In this document: piece after piece, positions 1 through 7,136 of the stretch | How positions within the stretch are numbered: position 1 is the first letter of the stretch | Layout of the letters: every line of letters begins with the position of its first letter | Source of the DNA: JACDBD01 sp050743385 | GTDB lineage: Bacteria; Actinomycetota; Acidimicrobiia; IMCC26256; JACDBD01 | Length of the DNA: 12,656 bases | Reading direction: 5' to 3' | NCBI GenBank assembly: GCA_050743385.1 | Contig: JBOGFJ010000006.1 | Location: 1-12,656, forward strand | Program-made: the position numbers and the translations under genes | Notes under the pieces: generated by a model | The model's database searches: none | Told to the model about the DNA's origin: nothing | What the model saw: the letters and a program-made list of their open reading frames with translations, nothing else

Positions 1-501
1 CGTCTCGTCAGCGCCGGCTCCGGGCGCGCCACCGCCGCCTCCACCGCTGGCGAGCACCAGGGTGTTGAGGTCGCGCCGCAGACCCGAAGCACCGCCCCCA
101 CCGCCACCGGAGAACGCGGTGCCGGTCCCACCGCTGGCACCGCCGTTGGACCCGCCGTCGCCACCCGCGCTGGCGGCGGCGCCTTGGCCACCGACGCGCA
201 CGAAGAGGGTCTCGCCCGGGATCACTGGGACGGTCGCGGTCGCCCGTCCGCCCAAGCCGCCCGCGCCGCCGCCGGGGTCGTCGGCGTCTCCGCCCTCGGC
301 GCCGAAGGCGTCGACCGCGAGCTCGCAAACGCCCGCCGGGACCGTGAAGGTGGCGCCGGGCACGACGTCGAAGGTCTCGGTGACGGGGGCGGCTCCCGCG
401 GGCTCCACGCCGAGCACGAAGCCGCCGGCCGCGAGGGCCAATCCGCCGGCGATCGCGGCCAAGGCTCTCCCCACGACCCTCGGCGTCACTCCCTGCCACA
501 T
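1..501 (-). CDS. Secreted glycine-rich protein, C-terminus beyond the window
   Basis: The frame is open for 167 codons from an ATG at 499-501 to the left edge, so only the N-terminal part is visible. Residues 11-38 (GRALAAIAGG onward) form a hydrophobic export signal, with a plausible signal-peptidase site near AGA-AP (36-40). Residues 51-70 read TFTVPAGVCELAVDAFGAEG, followed by a VPVIPGETLFVRVGGQG stretch (91-107) and Gly-rich runs (113-139, 153-163). This is the usual order of the extracellular glycine-rich beta domain (TFTVPAGV opening, PG-x-T-x-x-V-x-VGGxG, then a GGGGG-rich loop). The function is unknown; a surface or matrix structural role is inference. The ribosome binding site is weak, and an in-frame GTG two codons further upstream (508-510) could be the true start. 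The gene is divergent from glnE with a gap of about 78 bp. Reading this frame also shows that the plus-strand frame open through 184-579 is antisense and not part of glnE. Confidence 0.72.
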   Translation of the reverse strand, partial: MWQGVTPRVVGRALAAIAGGLALAAGGFVLGVEPAGAAPVTETFDVVPGATFTVPAGVCELAVDAFGAEGGDADDPGGGAGGLGGRATATVPVIPGETLFVRVGGQGAAASAGGDGGSNGGASGGTGTAFSGGGGGGASGLRRDLNTLVLASGGGGGGAPGAGADET

Positions 502-579
502 CGCCGCCACTCTACGTGGTCGAACGGGGACGGGACCGGGACCCGCGCCGGCACCGGACGGGCGGTGCACACTGAGCCC

Positions 580-3363
580 GTGGCCGTGACCGTGCTCGAT
601 GCGCCCGTGGTCGCCGAAGGAATCGACCGGGCTGCCGATCCGCTCCTCGCGCGGGCCGTGCTCGAGCGGCTCGTCGAAGCCCATCCCGAGCTCGCGACCG
701 AGCTCGTCGAGCGCACCCTCGCCCGCGACGGCCTCGTCGCCCTGGCGTGCGCGTCACGATCGCTCTCGACCGCGGCGATCGGTGACATCGCGCTGCTCGA
801 CTCGCTGCGCGACCCCGACGGCTTCTCGACGGAACGAGACCCGGGCGCGTTCGCACGCTCGTGGGATGCCCATCCCGACCATTCCGCATCCGGGCTGCGC
901 CGGTGGAAGCGTCGCGAGCTGCTGCGCGTCGCCGTCCGCGACCTGCTCGGCGCCGCCGACCTGCCCGCCGTCGGTCGGGAGCTGGCCGCGCTCGCCGAGG
1001 TCTGCCTGCGCGCCGCGATGGCGATCGTCGACACGGATATGCCGGTGGCCGTCATCGGCATGGGCAAGCTCGGCGGCCGCGAGCTCAACTACGCCAGCGA
1101 CGTCGACGTGCTCTTCGTCCACGGCAGCGACTCCGGCGGCGACGCCTCCGAACGCGTGGCGCGCGACGTGGTCGCCACGATGTCGGGCGCGACCACCGAC
1201 GGCATCGTGTTCCGGACCGACGCCGACCTGCGACCCGAGGGCCGCGCCGGGCCCCTCACCCGCACGCTCCACTCCTACGAGGCCTACTGGGACCGGTGGG
1301 CGCAGACGTGGGAGTTCCAGGCCCTGATCAAGGCGAGACCGGTGGCAGGCGACGCCGAGCTCGGCCGGCGCTTCGTCGAGTCGGCGACCGGGCGGGTGTG
1401 GCCCGACGTGCTCGATCCCGACGCGGTCCGCGAGGTGCGCGCCATGAAGGCGCGTGCAGAGAGCGAAACGGCCCGGCGCGGGTTGAGTGATCGTGAGCTC
1501 AAGCGGGGCCGCGGCGGTATCCGTGACGTCGAGTTCGCGGTGCAGCTCCTCCAGCTCGTCCACGGCCGTCACGACGAGTCGGTGCGATCGGCCAACACGC
1601 TCGAGGCGCTGACCGGGCTCGCGACCGCCGGGTACATCGAGCGCGCCGACGCCGGCGTGCTCGACGAGGCGTACCGAACGCTGCGCACCGTGGAGCACCG
1701 ACTCCAGCTCTGGGACGAGCAGCAGACACACACGCTCCCCGCCGGGGACGATGCTCGCACCCGGCTCGCCCGCGTCCTGGGCTACCGCGATCACGGAGGC
1801 GAGACAGCACTCGAGCGGTTCGACGCCGACCACCGCGCCCAGCAGGCACGGGTACGGTCGGTGCACGAGCGACTCTTCTTCGCTCCGATCCTGGAGACAC
1901 TCGCGGGTGTCGGCGGTGGCCCGCTGCCAGTCGAGGCGGCCGAAGAGCGGCTGGCGGCGTTCGGGTTCCTCGACGTCACCTCGACGCGCGCGGCGCTCCG
2001 GGAGCTCGCGGCGGGATTGACGCGTCGCTCGAAGGTCATGCAGCAGTTGCTGCCGGCATTGTTGGGCTGGCTGTCGGCGGCGCCCGACCCCGACCTCGGG
2101 CTGCTCCAGCTCCGCCGGCTCGCCGAGGGCCCCGCCCGGTCGGCGTCGCTCGCCACGACGTTCCGCGACTCGCCCGGCGCGGCCGAGCGCACCTGCCGGC
2201 TCCTCGGCTCGGGACGCGTGTTGGGCGACGCGCTCCGCCGCCAGCCCGAGTTCGTCGAGACGCTCGGCGACGACGACGCGCTCGCACACGAGAAGAGCCG
2301 AACCGAGCTCGCGGAAGAGGCGTTGGGCACGCTCACCTGGCGACCGGGCACTGCGGAGCGGCGCGAGGGGCTCCGCCGGTTCAAGCGCCGGGAGCTGCTG
2401 CGGATCGCCGCCCGCGACGTCCTGGGATTCGCCGACCTCGAGACCGCCGGACGCGAGCTCACGCACCTCGCTGAGGCATGCGTCGAGGCGGCGCTGGTGA
2501 CGCTCGGCCCGCCCGTCCCGTTCGCGGTGGTCGGCATGGGCCGCTTCGGCTCTGCCGAGCTCTCGTACGCGTCCGACATCGACGTGCTGTTCGTCTACGA
2601 CGGCGACGCGCCCGCCGACTTCGACGCGGCCGAGCACACCGCGGAGGCGCTCATGCGCGAGATCGGCGCCACCACCGCCGAGGGGCAGACGTTCCGCATC
2701 GACGCCGATCTGCGCCCCGAGGGCAAGCAGGGGCAGCTGGCGCGCAGCCTGTCGGGCTACCGCACCTACTACGAGCGGTGGGCACTCACGTGGGAGTTCC
2801 AGTCGCTGCTCAAGGCACGCCCGGTGGCCGGCGACGCCGACCTCGGGCGTCGCTTCGCCGAGCTCGTCGAACCCTTCGTGTACCGGGCGCCGTTCGGCGA
2901 CGACGACGTGCGCGAGGTGCGACGGATGAAGGCGCGCATCGAGCGCGAGCGCATCCCACCCGGTGACGATCCGCAGTTCCATCTCAAGCTGGGGCGCGGG
3001 TCGTTGTCGGACGTCGAGTTCACGGTGCAGTTGCTCCAGCTCCGGTATGGCGCCGGCGACCCCGAGGTGCGAGCGGCGTCGACGGTCGATGCCCTGCGGC
3101 GGCTGCACGACGCCGCCTTCCTCGACGCCGCCGACGCCGACGCGCTCGAAGAGTCGTACCGATTCTGCGAGCGCGCACGCAACGGCCGCTATCTGCTCAC
3201 CGGCACCCCGGGGGATTCACTCCCCGGTGGTGCCGACGGCGAGAAGCTGGCGCGCCTGCTCGGGTACGTGCACCGCCCGCAGGCGAGCCTGCGCGACGAC
3301 TACCGACGCGTCACCCGCCGGGCGCGCAAAGTCGTGGAGCGGGTGTTCTACGGGCAGGAGTAG
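580..3363 (+). CDS. glnE: Bifunctional glutamine synthetase adenylyltransferase/deadenylyltransferase
   Basis: GlnE attaches AMP to, and removes it from, a tyrosine of GSI-beta glutamine synthetase, tuning nitrogen assimilation in the cytoplasm. With the GTG at 580 the protein is 927 aa, slightly shorter than the usual 950-1000. Two homologous nucleotidyltransferase halves are visible. The first has GMGKLGGRELNYASDVDVLF at 160-179 (DxD = D174/D176) and DADLRPEG at 214-221. The second has GMGRFGSAELSYASDIDVLF around 652-671 (D666/D668) and DADLRPEG from D708. Each half is preceded by a matching helix (RRWKRRELLRVAVRDLLG and RRFKRRELLRIAARDVLG). By family knowledge the N-terminal half removes and the C-terminal half adds AMP. 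The frame stays open back to 184, but that part overlaps the opposite-strand secreted protein, so the start is one of the clustered GTGs at 565, 580, 586 or 592; 580 is a choice, not proven. The window also encodes its substrate GlnA1, with the target tyrosine intact. Confidence 0.96.
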   Translation: MAVTVLDAPVVAEGIDRAADPLLARAVLERLVEAHPELATELVERTLARDGLVALACASRSLSTAAIGDIALLDSLRDPDGFSTERDPGAFARSWDAHPDHSASGLRRWKRRELLRVAVRDLLGAADLPAVGRELAALAEVCLRAAMAIVDTDMPVAVIGMGKLGGRELNYASDVDVLFVHGSDSGGDASERVARDVVATMSGATTDGIVFRTDADLRPEGRAGPLTRTLHSYEAYWDRWAQTWEFQALIKARPVAGDAELGRRFVESATGRVWPDVLDPDAVREVRAMKARAESETARRGLSDRELKRGRGGIRDVEFAVQLLQLVHGRHDESVRSANTLEALTGLATAGYIERADAGVLDEAYRTLRTVEHRLQLWDEQQTHTLPAGDDARTRLARVLGYRDHGGETALERFDADHRAQQARVRSVHERLFFAPILETLAGVGGGPLPVEAAEERLAAFGFLDVTSTRAALRELAAGLTRRSKVMQQLLPALLGWLSAAPDPDLGLLQLRRLAEGPARSASLATTFRDSPGAAERTCRLLGSGRVLGDALRRQPEFVETLGDDDALAHEKSRTELAEEALGTLTWRPGTAERREGLRRFKRRELLRIAARDVLGFADLETAGRELTHLAEACVEAALVTLGPPVPFAVVGMGRFGSAELSYASDIDVLFVYDGDAPADFDAAEHTAEALMREIGATTAEGQTFRIDADLRPEGKQGQLARSLSGYRTYYERWALTWEFQSLLKARPVAGDADLGRRFAELVEPFVYRAPFGDDDVREVRRMKARIERERIPPGDDPQFHLKLGRGSLSDVEFTVQLLQLRYGAGDPEVRAASTVDALRRLHDAAFLDAADADALEESYRFCERARNGRYLLTGTPGDSLPGGADGEKLARLLGYVHRPQASLRDDYRRVTRRARKVVERVFYGQE

Positions 3364-3376
3364 CGGAGAGGCGCGT

Positions 3377-4669
3377 CTAGCACGTGGCCGCGGCTGCGCC
3401 AGCGTCCACGAGCTCCAGCAGAAGATCCTCGAAGCCACCCACGACCTCAGTAGCTGACGACTGGAGCGCAATGAGAACGTCCGCCGGCAGCGTGGTAGGG
3501 CAGTCGCGCAAGAGCAGCGCCGCGACCGCGCTCACGAACGGTGTCGCCATAGAAGTGCCGCTCTTGTCGTCGTACTCGCTCCCGGGCACGGTGGAATCGA
3601 TGTTCGTTCCCGGCGCGGCGATGTCGATGTAGTCGTTGTCGTTCGAGAACGACGCCCGTGTGGTGAGACCCGTGTTCAGCGCGCCCACCGCGATGACCTC
3701 GGGGAGCGCTGCTGGATACGTCTTGGCGTTCAGTACGCCTCCGCATTGCTGGGGCGAGGGATTGACGCCACAGTTCCCCGCGGCAGCGATGACGGTCACA
3801 CCTTGATCGACCGCGTTGTCGACGGCCGTGGGGATCACGGTTCCGGGGCCCAAGCTGCCGAGGCTGAGGTTGATCACGTCCGCTTCGTGGTCGACCGCCC
3901 AGTCGATGCCCGCGGCTACATCCTCCGAGGAGCCGAAGCCGTTCCCGTCCATCACGCGTACCGGAAGGATGTCCACGCCCGGTGCGCCGCCGATACCGCC
4001 GGTCGCGTTGTCGACCTGTCCGACGATCCCGGCGACATGGGTGCCGTGGCCGTACTCGTCCACGCAGGTGCCGCCAGAAGGCGAGACGAAGTCGGCACCG
4101 GGGAGCAGGTTGCCGGCGAGGTCGACGTGGCTCCCGTCCACACCAGTGTCGACAACGGCGACGGTGATTTCCGCGCCGTCCTCGCCGCTCGACCACGCCT
4201 CGTTGAACTTCGCCTGGTCGAGCCCGGTCTTCTGTTGGCCACCCGCCAAGGGCACCCCGCCGTAACGCGGGTCGTCGCTCGGGTTCACCTGGAGCAGCCC
4301 GACCTCGACCTGCTCGCCGACCTCGGTGACGGGACCGACGGTGGCTTCGATCTCGGCGATCTGCTCGAGCACCTCGTAACCGTCGGCCGCCTCGAAGCTC
4401 ACGTACTCCGAGCCCCCGCTGCCGTCTTCGACGACCGCCTCGTACGTCGTCGCGGGCTCGGGAGAATCCGACTCGAGCGCCAGGGTCTCGACCGCCTGAC
4501 ACGTCACGCCCGCAGGCGGAGGTGGCGGTGGCGGCGGTGGCGGCGCCGGCGGAGGTTGCGGCGCAGGCGGTGGGGGCGGGGGTGCGCCGAGGCACGCCGT
4601 GAGCCCGAAGGCGGCTACGACCAGGGCGGCGACCGGCAGATGCCGGCCGACCCGGCGGCGGGGAGACAT
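3377..4669 (-). CDS. Subtilisin-family (S8) serine protease, predicted lipoprotein with polyproline linker
   Basis: This 430-aa exported protease has a complete catalytic triad: D174 (VAVVDTGVDGSH), H208 (YGHGTHVAGIVG) and S373 (KSGTSMATPF), with the oxyanion asparagine N299 (AAAGNCG). Residues 1-26 are an Arg-rich n-region, a hydrophobic core and a lipobox LTAC, so Cys26 is the probable lipidated residue. Residues 30-52 are almost pure proline, a likely stiff spacer lifting the enzyme off the membrane. Residues about 57-135 may be an inhibitor-type propeptide (inference). There is no C-terminal membrane helix, unlike mycosins; the protein ends Ala-Ala-Ala-Thr-Cys. It lies 55 bp downstream of a second S8 lipoprotein on the same strand, probably co-transcribed. 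It ends 13 bp from the glnE stop in a convergent arrangement. The substrate is unknown. The start ATG has only a poor ribosome binding site but is supported by the signal peptide. Confidence 0.93.
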   Translation of the reverse strand: MSPRRRVGRHLPVAALVVAAFGLTACLGAPPPPPPAPQPPPAPPPPPPPPPPAGVTCQAVETLALESDSPEPATTYEAVVEDGSGGSEYVSFEAADGYEVLEQIAEIEATVGPVTEVGEQVEVGLLQVNPSDDPRYGGVPLAGGQQKTGLDQAKFNEAWSSGEDGAEITVAVVDTGVDGSHVDLAGNLLPGADFVSPSGGTCVDEYGHGTHVAGIVGQVDNATGGIGGAPGVDILPVRVMDGNGFGSSEDVAAGIDWAVDHEADVINLSLGSLGPGTVIPTAVDNAVDQGVTVIAAAGNCGVNPSPQQCGGVLNAKTYPAALPEVIAVGALNTGLTTRASFSNDNDYIDIAAPGTNIDSTVPGSEYDDKSGTSMATPFVSAVAALLLRDCPTTLPADVLIALQSSATEVVGGFEDLLLELVDAGAAAATC

Positions 4670-4724
4670 CCCTAGGTGTATCGGCCGGAGAGGGGGCCCG
4701 AGTTGAGGCGAATTCGGCCGCTCA

Positions 4725-6002
4725 TCAGGCGGCCGCCGCCGGCATGTTGACGATGCCGAAGCCGAAATGCGGGTCCCACCCGGGGGGGCCGAGGTCGTTG
4801 GCCGTGGTGACGAGGCGGAAGATCACCTGGTTGGCGTCGAACCCCGGATGGGTGGCGCGCACGATGGCGGCGGCCGCGGCCACGTACGGCGTCGAGAACG
4901 ACGTCCCGGTCGAGTCGCCGTATGCGCCGTTGTTCAGCGTCGACCTGATCGCGACTCCGGGTGCGACCAGGTCGACGTAGGGCCCGGTCGTGGAGAACGA
5001 CGCCCACTGGTTGGTCTGGTCAGTCGAGCCGACTGCCACCACCTCCGAGTACGCCGCCGGGAATGCGGGCGCGCCGCATTTGCCGGAGTTGCCCGACGAG
5101 GAGATCACGGGGACACCCTTGCTGGAGACCGCGTACCGCACCATGAAGAGCACGGCGTCGGAGGGAGTCGGTCCGCCGAGGCTGAGATTGATGATCGTCG
5201 CACCGTTTTCCGCTGCCCACTTGAGACCGTCGGCGACATGGGACGAGAAGCCCTTGCCGTTGGCGTCGAGCACCTTCACCGGCAGGATGTCCGCAGCAGG
5301 CGCCGCCCCCGCGATGCCCTCCATCATGTTGTCGGTCTCCGCGGCGACGATGCCGGCGATGCGCGTTCCGTGCCCATGGGGATCTTCGGTCGCGGCGCCC
5401 GGTTGCCCGAAGGCCGCGCCGGCAAGCACTCGACCGTCATCGAGGTCGGGGTGGCTCGCCTGCACACCGGTGTCGAGCACAGCCACCGTCTGCCCCGCTC
5501 CCGACCGGGGGCCGGAGTAGGCGTCGTCCCACGTACCGACGTAGTCGATCAGGTCGAAGGCGTACTGCTCGGGTTCGAAGAACTCGTCATCGGGCGGCAT
5601 CGCCTCGGCGCTGACGACCGAATCGGGCTCCACCACGACGAGATCACCGTCGGCGGCGGCCGCCTCGGCGACGGCTTCCGCCTCGGCCTCGTTGGCGACC
5701 GGAGTCGAGGTGACCTCGGGCCCGGACGGCGTCTCCTCGACCGTCACGAGGGGCACGCGCCCATCAGGAGTCAGGACCTCCGCCTCGGCGACCGCGGCCT
5801 TGGCCTCTTCCCCGGCCTCCGACACTGCCAGTGGGGCGTCGGGGGGTGCCGACGCCGCTTGCGCAGGCTCGGCAGCTGCGCTGACACCCGCGTCGCAGAC
5901 GTAGGTGGGCGTCTTCTTCGGGTCGGCGCACGCCGAGAGCCCGAGCAACCCGAGGGCCGCGACGAGCACGAAGGCGAGGCGCACCCGCTGAATCGACCGC
6001 AT
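4725..6002 (-). CDS. Subtilisin-family (S8) serine protease, predicted lipoprotein
   Basis: This 425-aa exported serine protease is the paralogue of the neighbour at 3377-4669. The triad is D177 (VAVLDTGVQASHPDL), H211 (HGHGTRIAGIV) and S368 (STGTSFSTPYVAA), with the oxyanion asparagine N305 (SSSGNSG). The signal peptide MRSIQRVRLAFVLVAALGL runs into a lipobox LSAC, so Cys25 is the likely lipid anchor. Residues about 38-140 are rich in Ala, Glu and Pro and low in complexity. They could be a spacer, or spacer plus degenerate propeptide, in place of the polyproline of the neighbour. The frame is open back to 6149, but that adds an Arg-rich stretch in front of a clear signal peptide, so ATG 6000-6002 is chosen; no strong ribosome binding site is seen. 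The end (FGFGIVNMPAAAA) matches the normal S8 terminal helix region, with no transmembrane anchor. It is the upstream member of the protease pair; the substrate is unknown. Confidence 0.92.
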   Translation of the reverse strand: MRSIQRVRLAFVLVAALGLLGLSACADPKKTPTYVCDAGVSAAAEPAQAASAPPDAPLAVSEAGEEAKAAVAEAEVLTPDGRVPLVTVEETPSGPEVTSTPVANEAEAEAVAEAAAADGDLVVVEPDSVVSAEAMPPDDEFFEPEQYAFDLIDYVGTWDDAYSGPRSGAGQTVAVLDTGVQASHPDLDDGRVLAGAAFGQPGAATEDPHGHGTRIAGIVAAETDNMMEGIAGAAPAADILPVKVLDANGKGFSSHVADGLKWAAENGATIINLSLGGPTPSDAVLFMVRYAVSSKGVPVISSSGNSGKCGAPAFPAAYSEVVAVGSTDQTNQWASFSTTGPYVDLVAPGVAIRSTLNNGAYGDSTGTSFSTPYVAAAAAIVRATHPGFDANQVIFRLVTTANDLGPPGWDPHFGFGIVNMPAAAA

Positions 6003-6113
6003 GACCCGGGAAAGGCTATCGGCACAGCCGCGTCGACCGGTGCGCGCTCGCCTCCGACGACGGCTCCGAGCGAGGCGGCGGTACGAGATCAGCCGGTGAA
6101 GCGGGCCGCCCCC

Positions 6114-6133
6114 CGCCGCCCCCGCCGGCGGCG
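6114..6133 (-). terminator. Possible GC-rich hairpin after the AbiEi/DUF559 gene
   Basis: On the minus strand CGCCGCC and GGCGGCG form a perfect 7-bp stem with a 6-nt loop, about 30 nt after the stop codon at 6162 and before the protease start at 6002. There is no T-run, and the local sequence is low-complexity C/G, so the hairpin could be a by-product of composition. The rest of the 159-bp gap shows no recognisable gene. Confidence 0.25.
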
Positions 6134-6161
6134 ACGACGAGGTTCGCAACCACCCACGCGT

Positions 6162-7016
6162 TCAGACGGCGATGTCGGGCGCGAGAGGTCGGCGGCGAGC
6201 GTGTTCGGCAAGCGCAGCGAGACGGCGCCCGGTGGTCCTCGGAACGCGGACCACTTCGTGCCAAGTGAATCGGCCCGGTAGCCATCCTGTCGCTGCCACC
6301 ACCGCCGTCTCGCGGCGGGCGTCGTAGACCGGCTGGGCTTCGTGGTGTTGCCCGTCGAGCTCCAGGAACAACCCGAGCTCGGGCCATGAGAGATCCACCC
6401 GGGCGACGAACGATCCATGGCGGTCGACGACCTCCTGCTGGCGCGTCGGCTCGGGCAAGCGGTCGACCGTACGGGCGAGCTGGACCATGAGCGTCTCGAG
6501 CAGGCTCTCCGTGGGAGGACCGAGTCCACGAACCGCGAGGACGCGACGCGTTCGCCGCACGCCTGGCGTCCGCGCCCGGCCGAGCGGGGAGAGCGCTTTG
6601 TCGATCTCCGCGATCGATGTCAGCCGTTTGCGCAGTGCGGACTCGAGCGCCTGCTCCCAGCGGAGGTCGTCGAGGTCGGCGGCCAGGTCGACCAGTGTCT
6701 GGAAGCCGTCGGTGCATCGCAGGCCGTCGACGACGACGATGCGCTCGGGAGGAAGCACGCGCTGACGGAGCGGCCTGTCGTCAGGTTCGACTACCGCGTC
6801 GAGCCCGTGCAGCAGCGCCGCCAGCCGACCGCTCGCAACGCCGCCCGACGCGAGTACCCGGGCGCGCGCTGCATCGAGCGCGTCCGGCTCGTCCGCGCCC
6901 TCGGCATACACGGCGTAGTCGATCCTGCGCCATCGTCCGCGCCGCTCGCCCCACCGGAGGGAGGAGCGTGTGAGGCCGAGCTCACCCGCCTCCTCGAGCG
7001 TGAACAGCCGTCGCAT
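6162..7016 (-). CDS. AbiEi-like N-terminal domain plus DUF559-type endonuclease-fold protein
   Basis: This is a 284-aa cytoplasmic protein. The N-terminal part (MRRLFTLEEAGELGLTRSSL, then RWGERRGRWRRIDYAVYA, about 1-40) looks like the winged-helix domain of AbiEi-family type IV antitoxins. Residues 58-115 continue that fold (ASGGVASGRLAALLHGLDAV, DGLRCTDGFQTLVDLA). The C-terminal part resembles DUF559, a Vsr/PD-(D/E)XK-related fold. It has an E-rich helix (ESLLETL, 170-176), ARVDLSWP with D208, FLELDGQHHE with E219 and D221, then RRETAVVAATGW and FTWHEVV. The lysine-type catalytic position is not obvious, so nuclease activity is uncertain. No AbiEii-type toxin gene is adjacent, so it appears to be a solitary member, as is common for such proteins in actinobacteria. 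The start is well fixed by a strong ribosome binding site. It lies 120 bp downstream of glnA1 on the same strand, with a stem-loop between them. Its role is unknown; defence or DNA processing is inference only. Confidence 0.8.
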   Translation of the reverse strand: MRRLFTLEEAGELGLTRSSLRWGERRGRWRRIDYAVYAEGADEPDALDAARARVLASGGVASGRLAALLHGLDAVVEPDDRPLRQRVLPPERIVVVDGLRCTDGFQTLVDLAADLDDLRWEQALESALRKRLTSIAEIDKALSPLGRARTPGVRRTRRVLAVRGLGPPTESLLETLMVQLARTVDRLPEPTRQQEVVDRHGSFVARVDLSWPELGLFLELDGQHHEAQPVYDARRETAVVAATGWLPGRFTWHEVVRVPRTTGRRLAALAEHARRRPLAPDIAV

Positions 7017-7023
7017 CCCCGCG

Positions 7024-7032
7024 CTCCTTCTT
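7024..7032 (-). promoter_or_regulatory. Strong ribosome binding site of the AbiEi/DUF559 gene
   Basis: The minus strand reads AAGAAGGAG, 7 nt before the ATG at 7014-7016. It is one of the best Shine-Dalgarno matches in the window and fixes this start codon. Confidence 0.8.
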
Positions 7033-7037
7033 TCGGA

Positions 7038-7094
7038 AGGCCGAGACGGTCGTGAAAACGCCGGTTCAGAGCGCGATCACGGCCATCTCGGCCT
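7038..7094 (-). terminator. Long imperfect stem-loop behind glnA1
   Basis: Arms 7038-7055 and 7077-7094 pair over 18 positions around a 21-nt loop. The outer nine (AGGCCGAGA with TCTCGGCCT) are perfect. In minus-strand RNA one of the two odd inner positions is a G-U wobble and only one is a true mismatch. It begins 43 nt after the glnA1 stop and ends 5 nt before the ribosome binding site of the next gene. There is no U-tract, so it may terminate, attenuate or protect the 3' end of glnA1 mRNA rather than act as a classical intrinsic terminator. Confidence 0.55.
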
Positions 7095-7136
7095 GCAAAA
7101 CGCCGCGGGGAAGCGACGGAGGAAGTCCGGGACGCC

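Noticed and set aside
754..3108. 784-codon open frame on the minus strand opposite glnE
   Set aside because: It is exactly antisense to the two conserved GlnE domains. Its product has no recognisable domain; long antisense frames are expected at this GC content.
4508..4590. GGC/GGT-rich run that looks like a simple repeat or GC-skewed element
   Set aside because: It is the in-frame polyproline linker of the first S8 protease.
6003..6149. N-terminal extension of the second S8 protease to 6149
   Set aside because: The added 49 residues are Arg-rich and precede a clean lipoprotein signal peptide that begins at 6002.
4767..6281. 504-codon open frame on the plus strand opposite the second protease
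   Set aside because: The product is Arg/Gly/His-rich without motifs, while the other strand encodes a full S8 triad and a lipoprotein signal.
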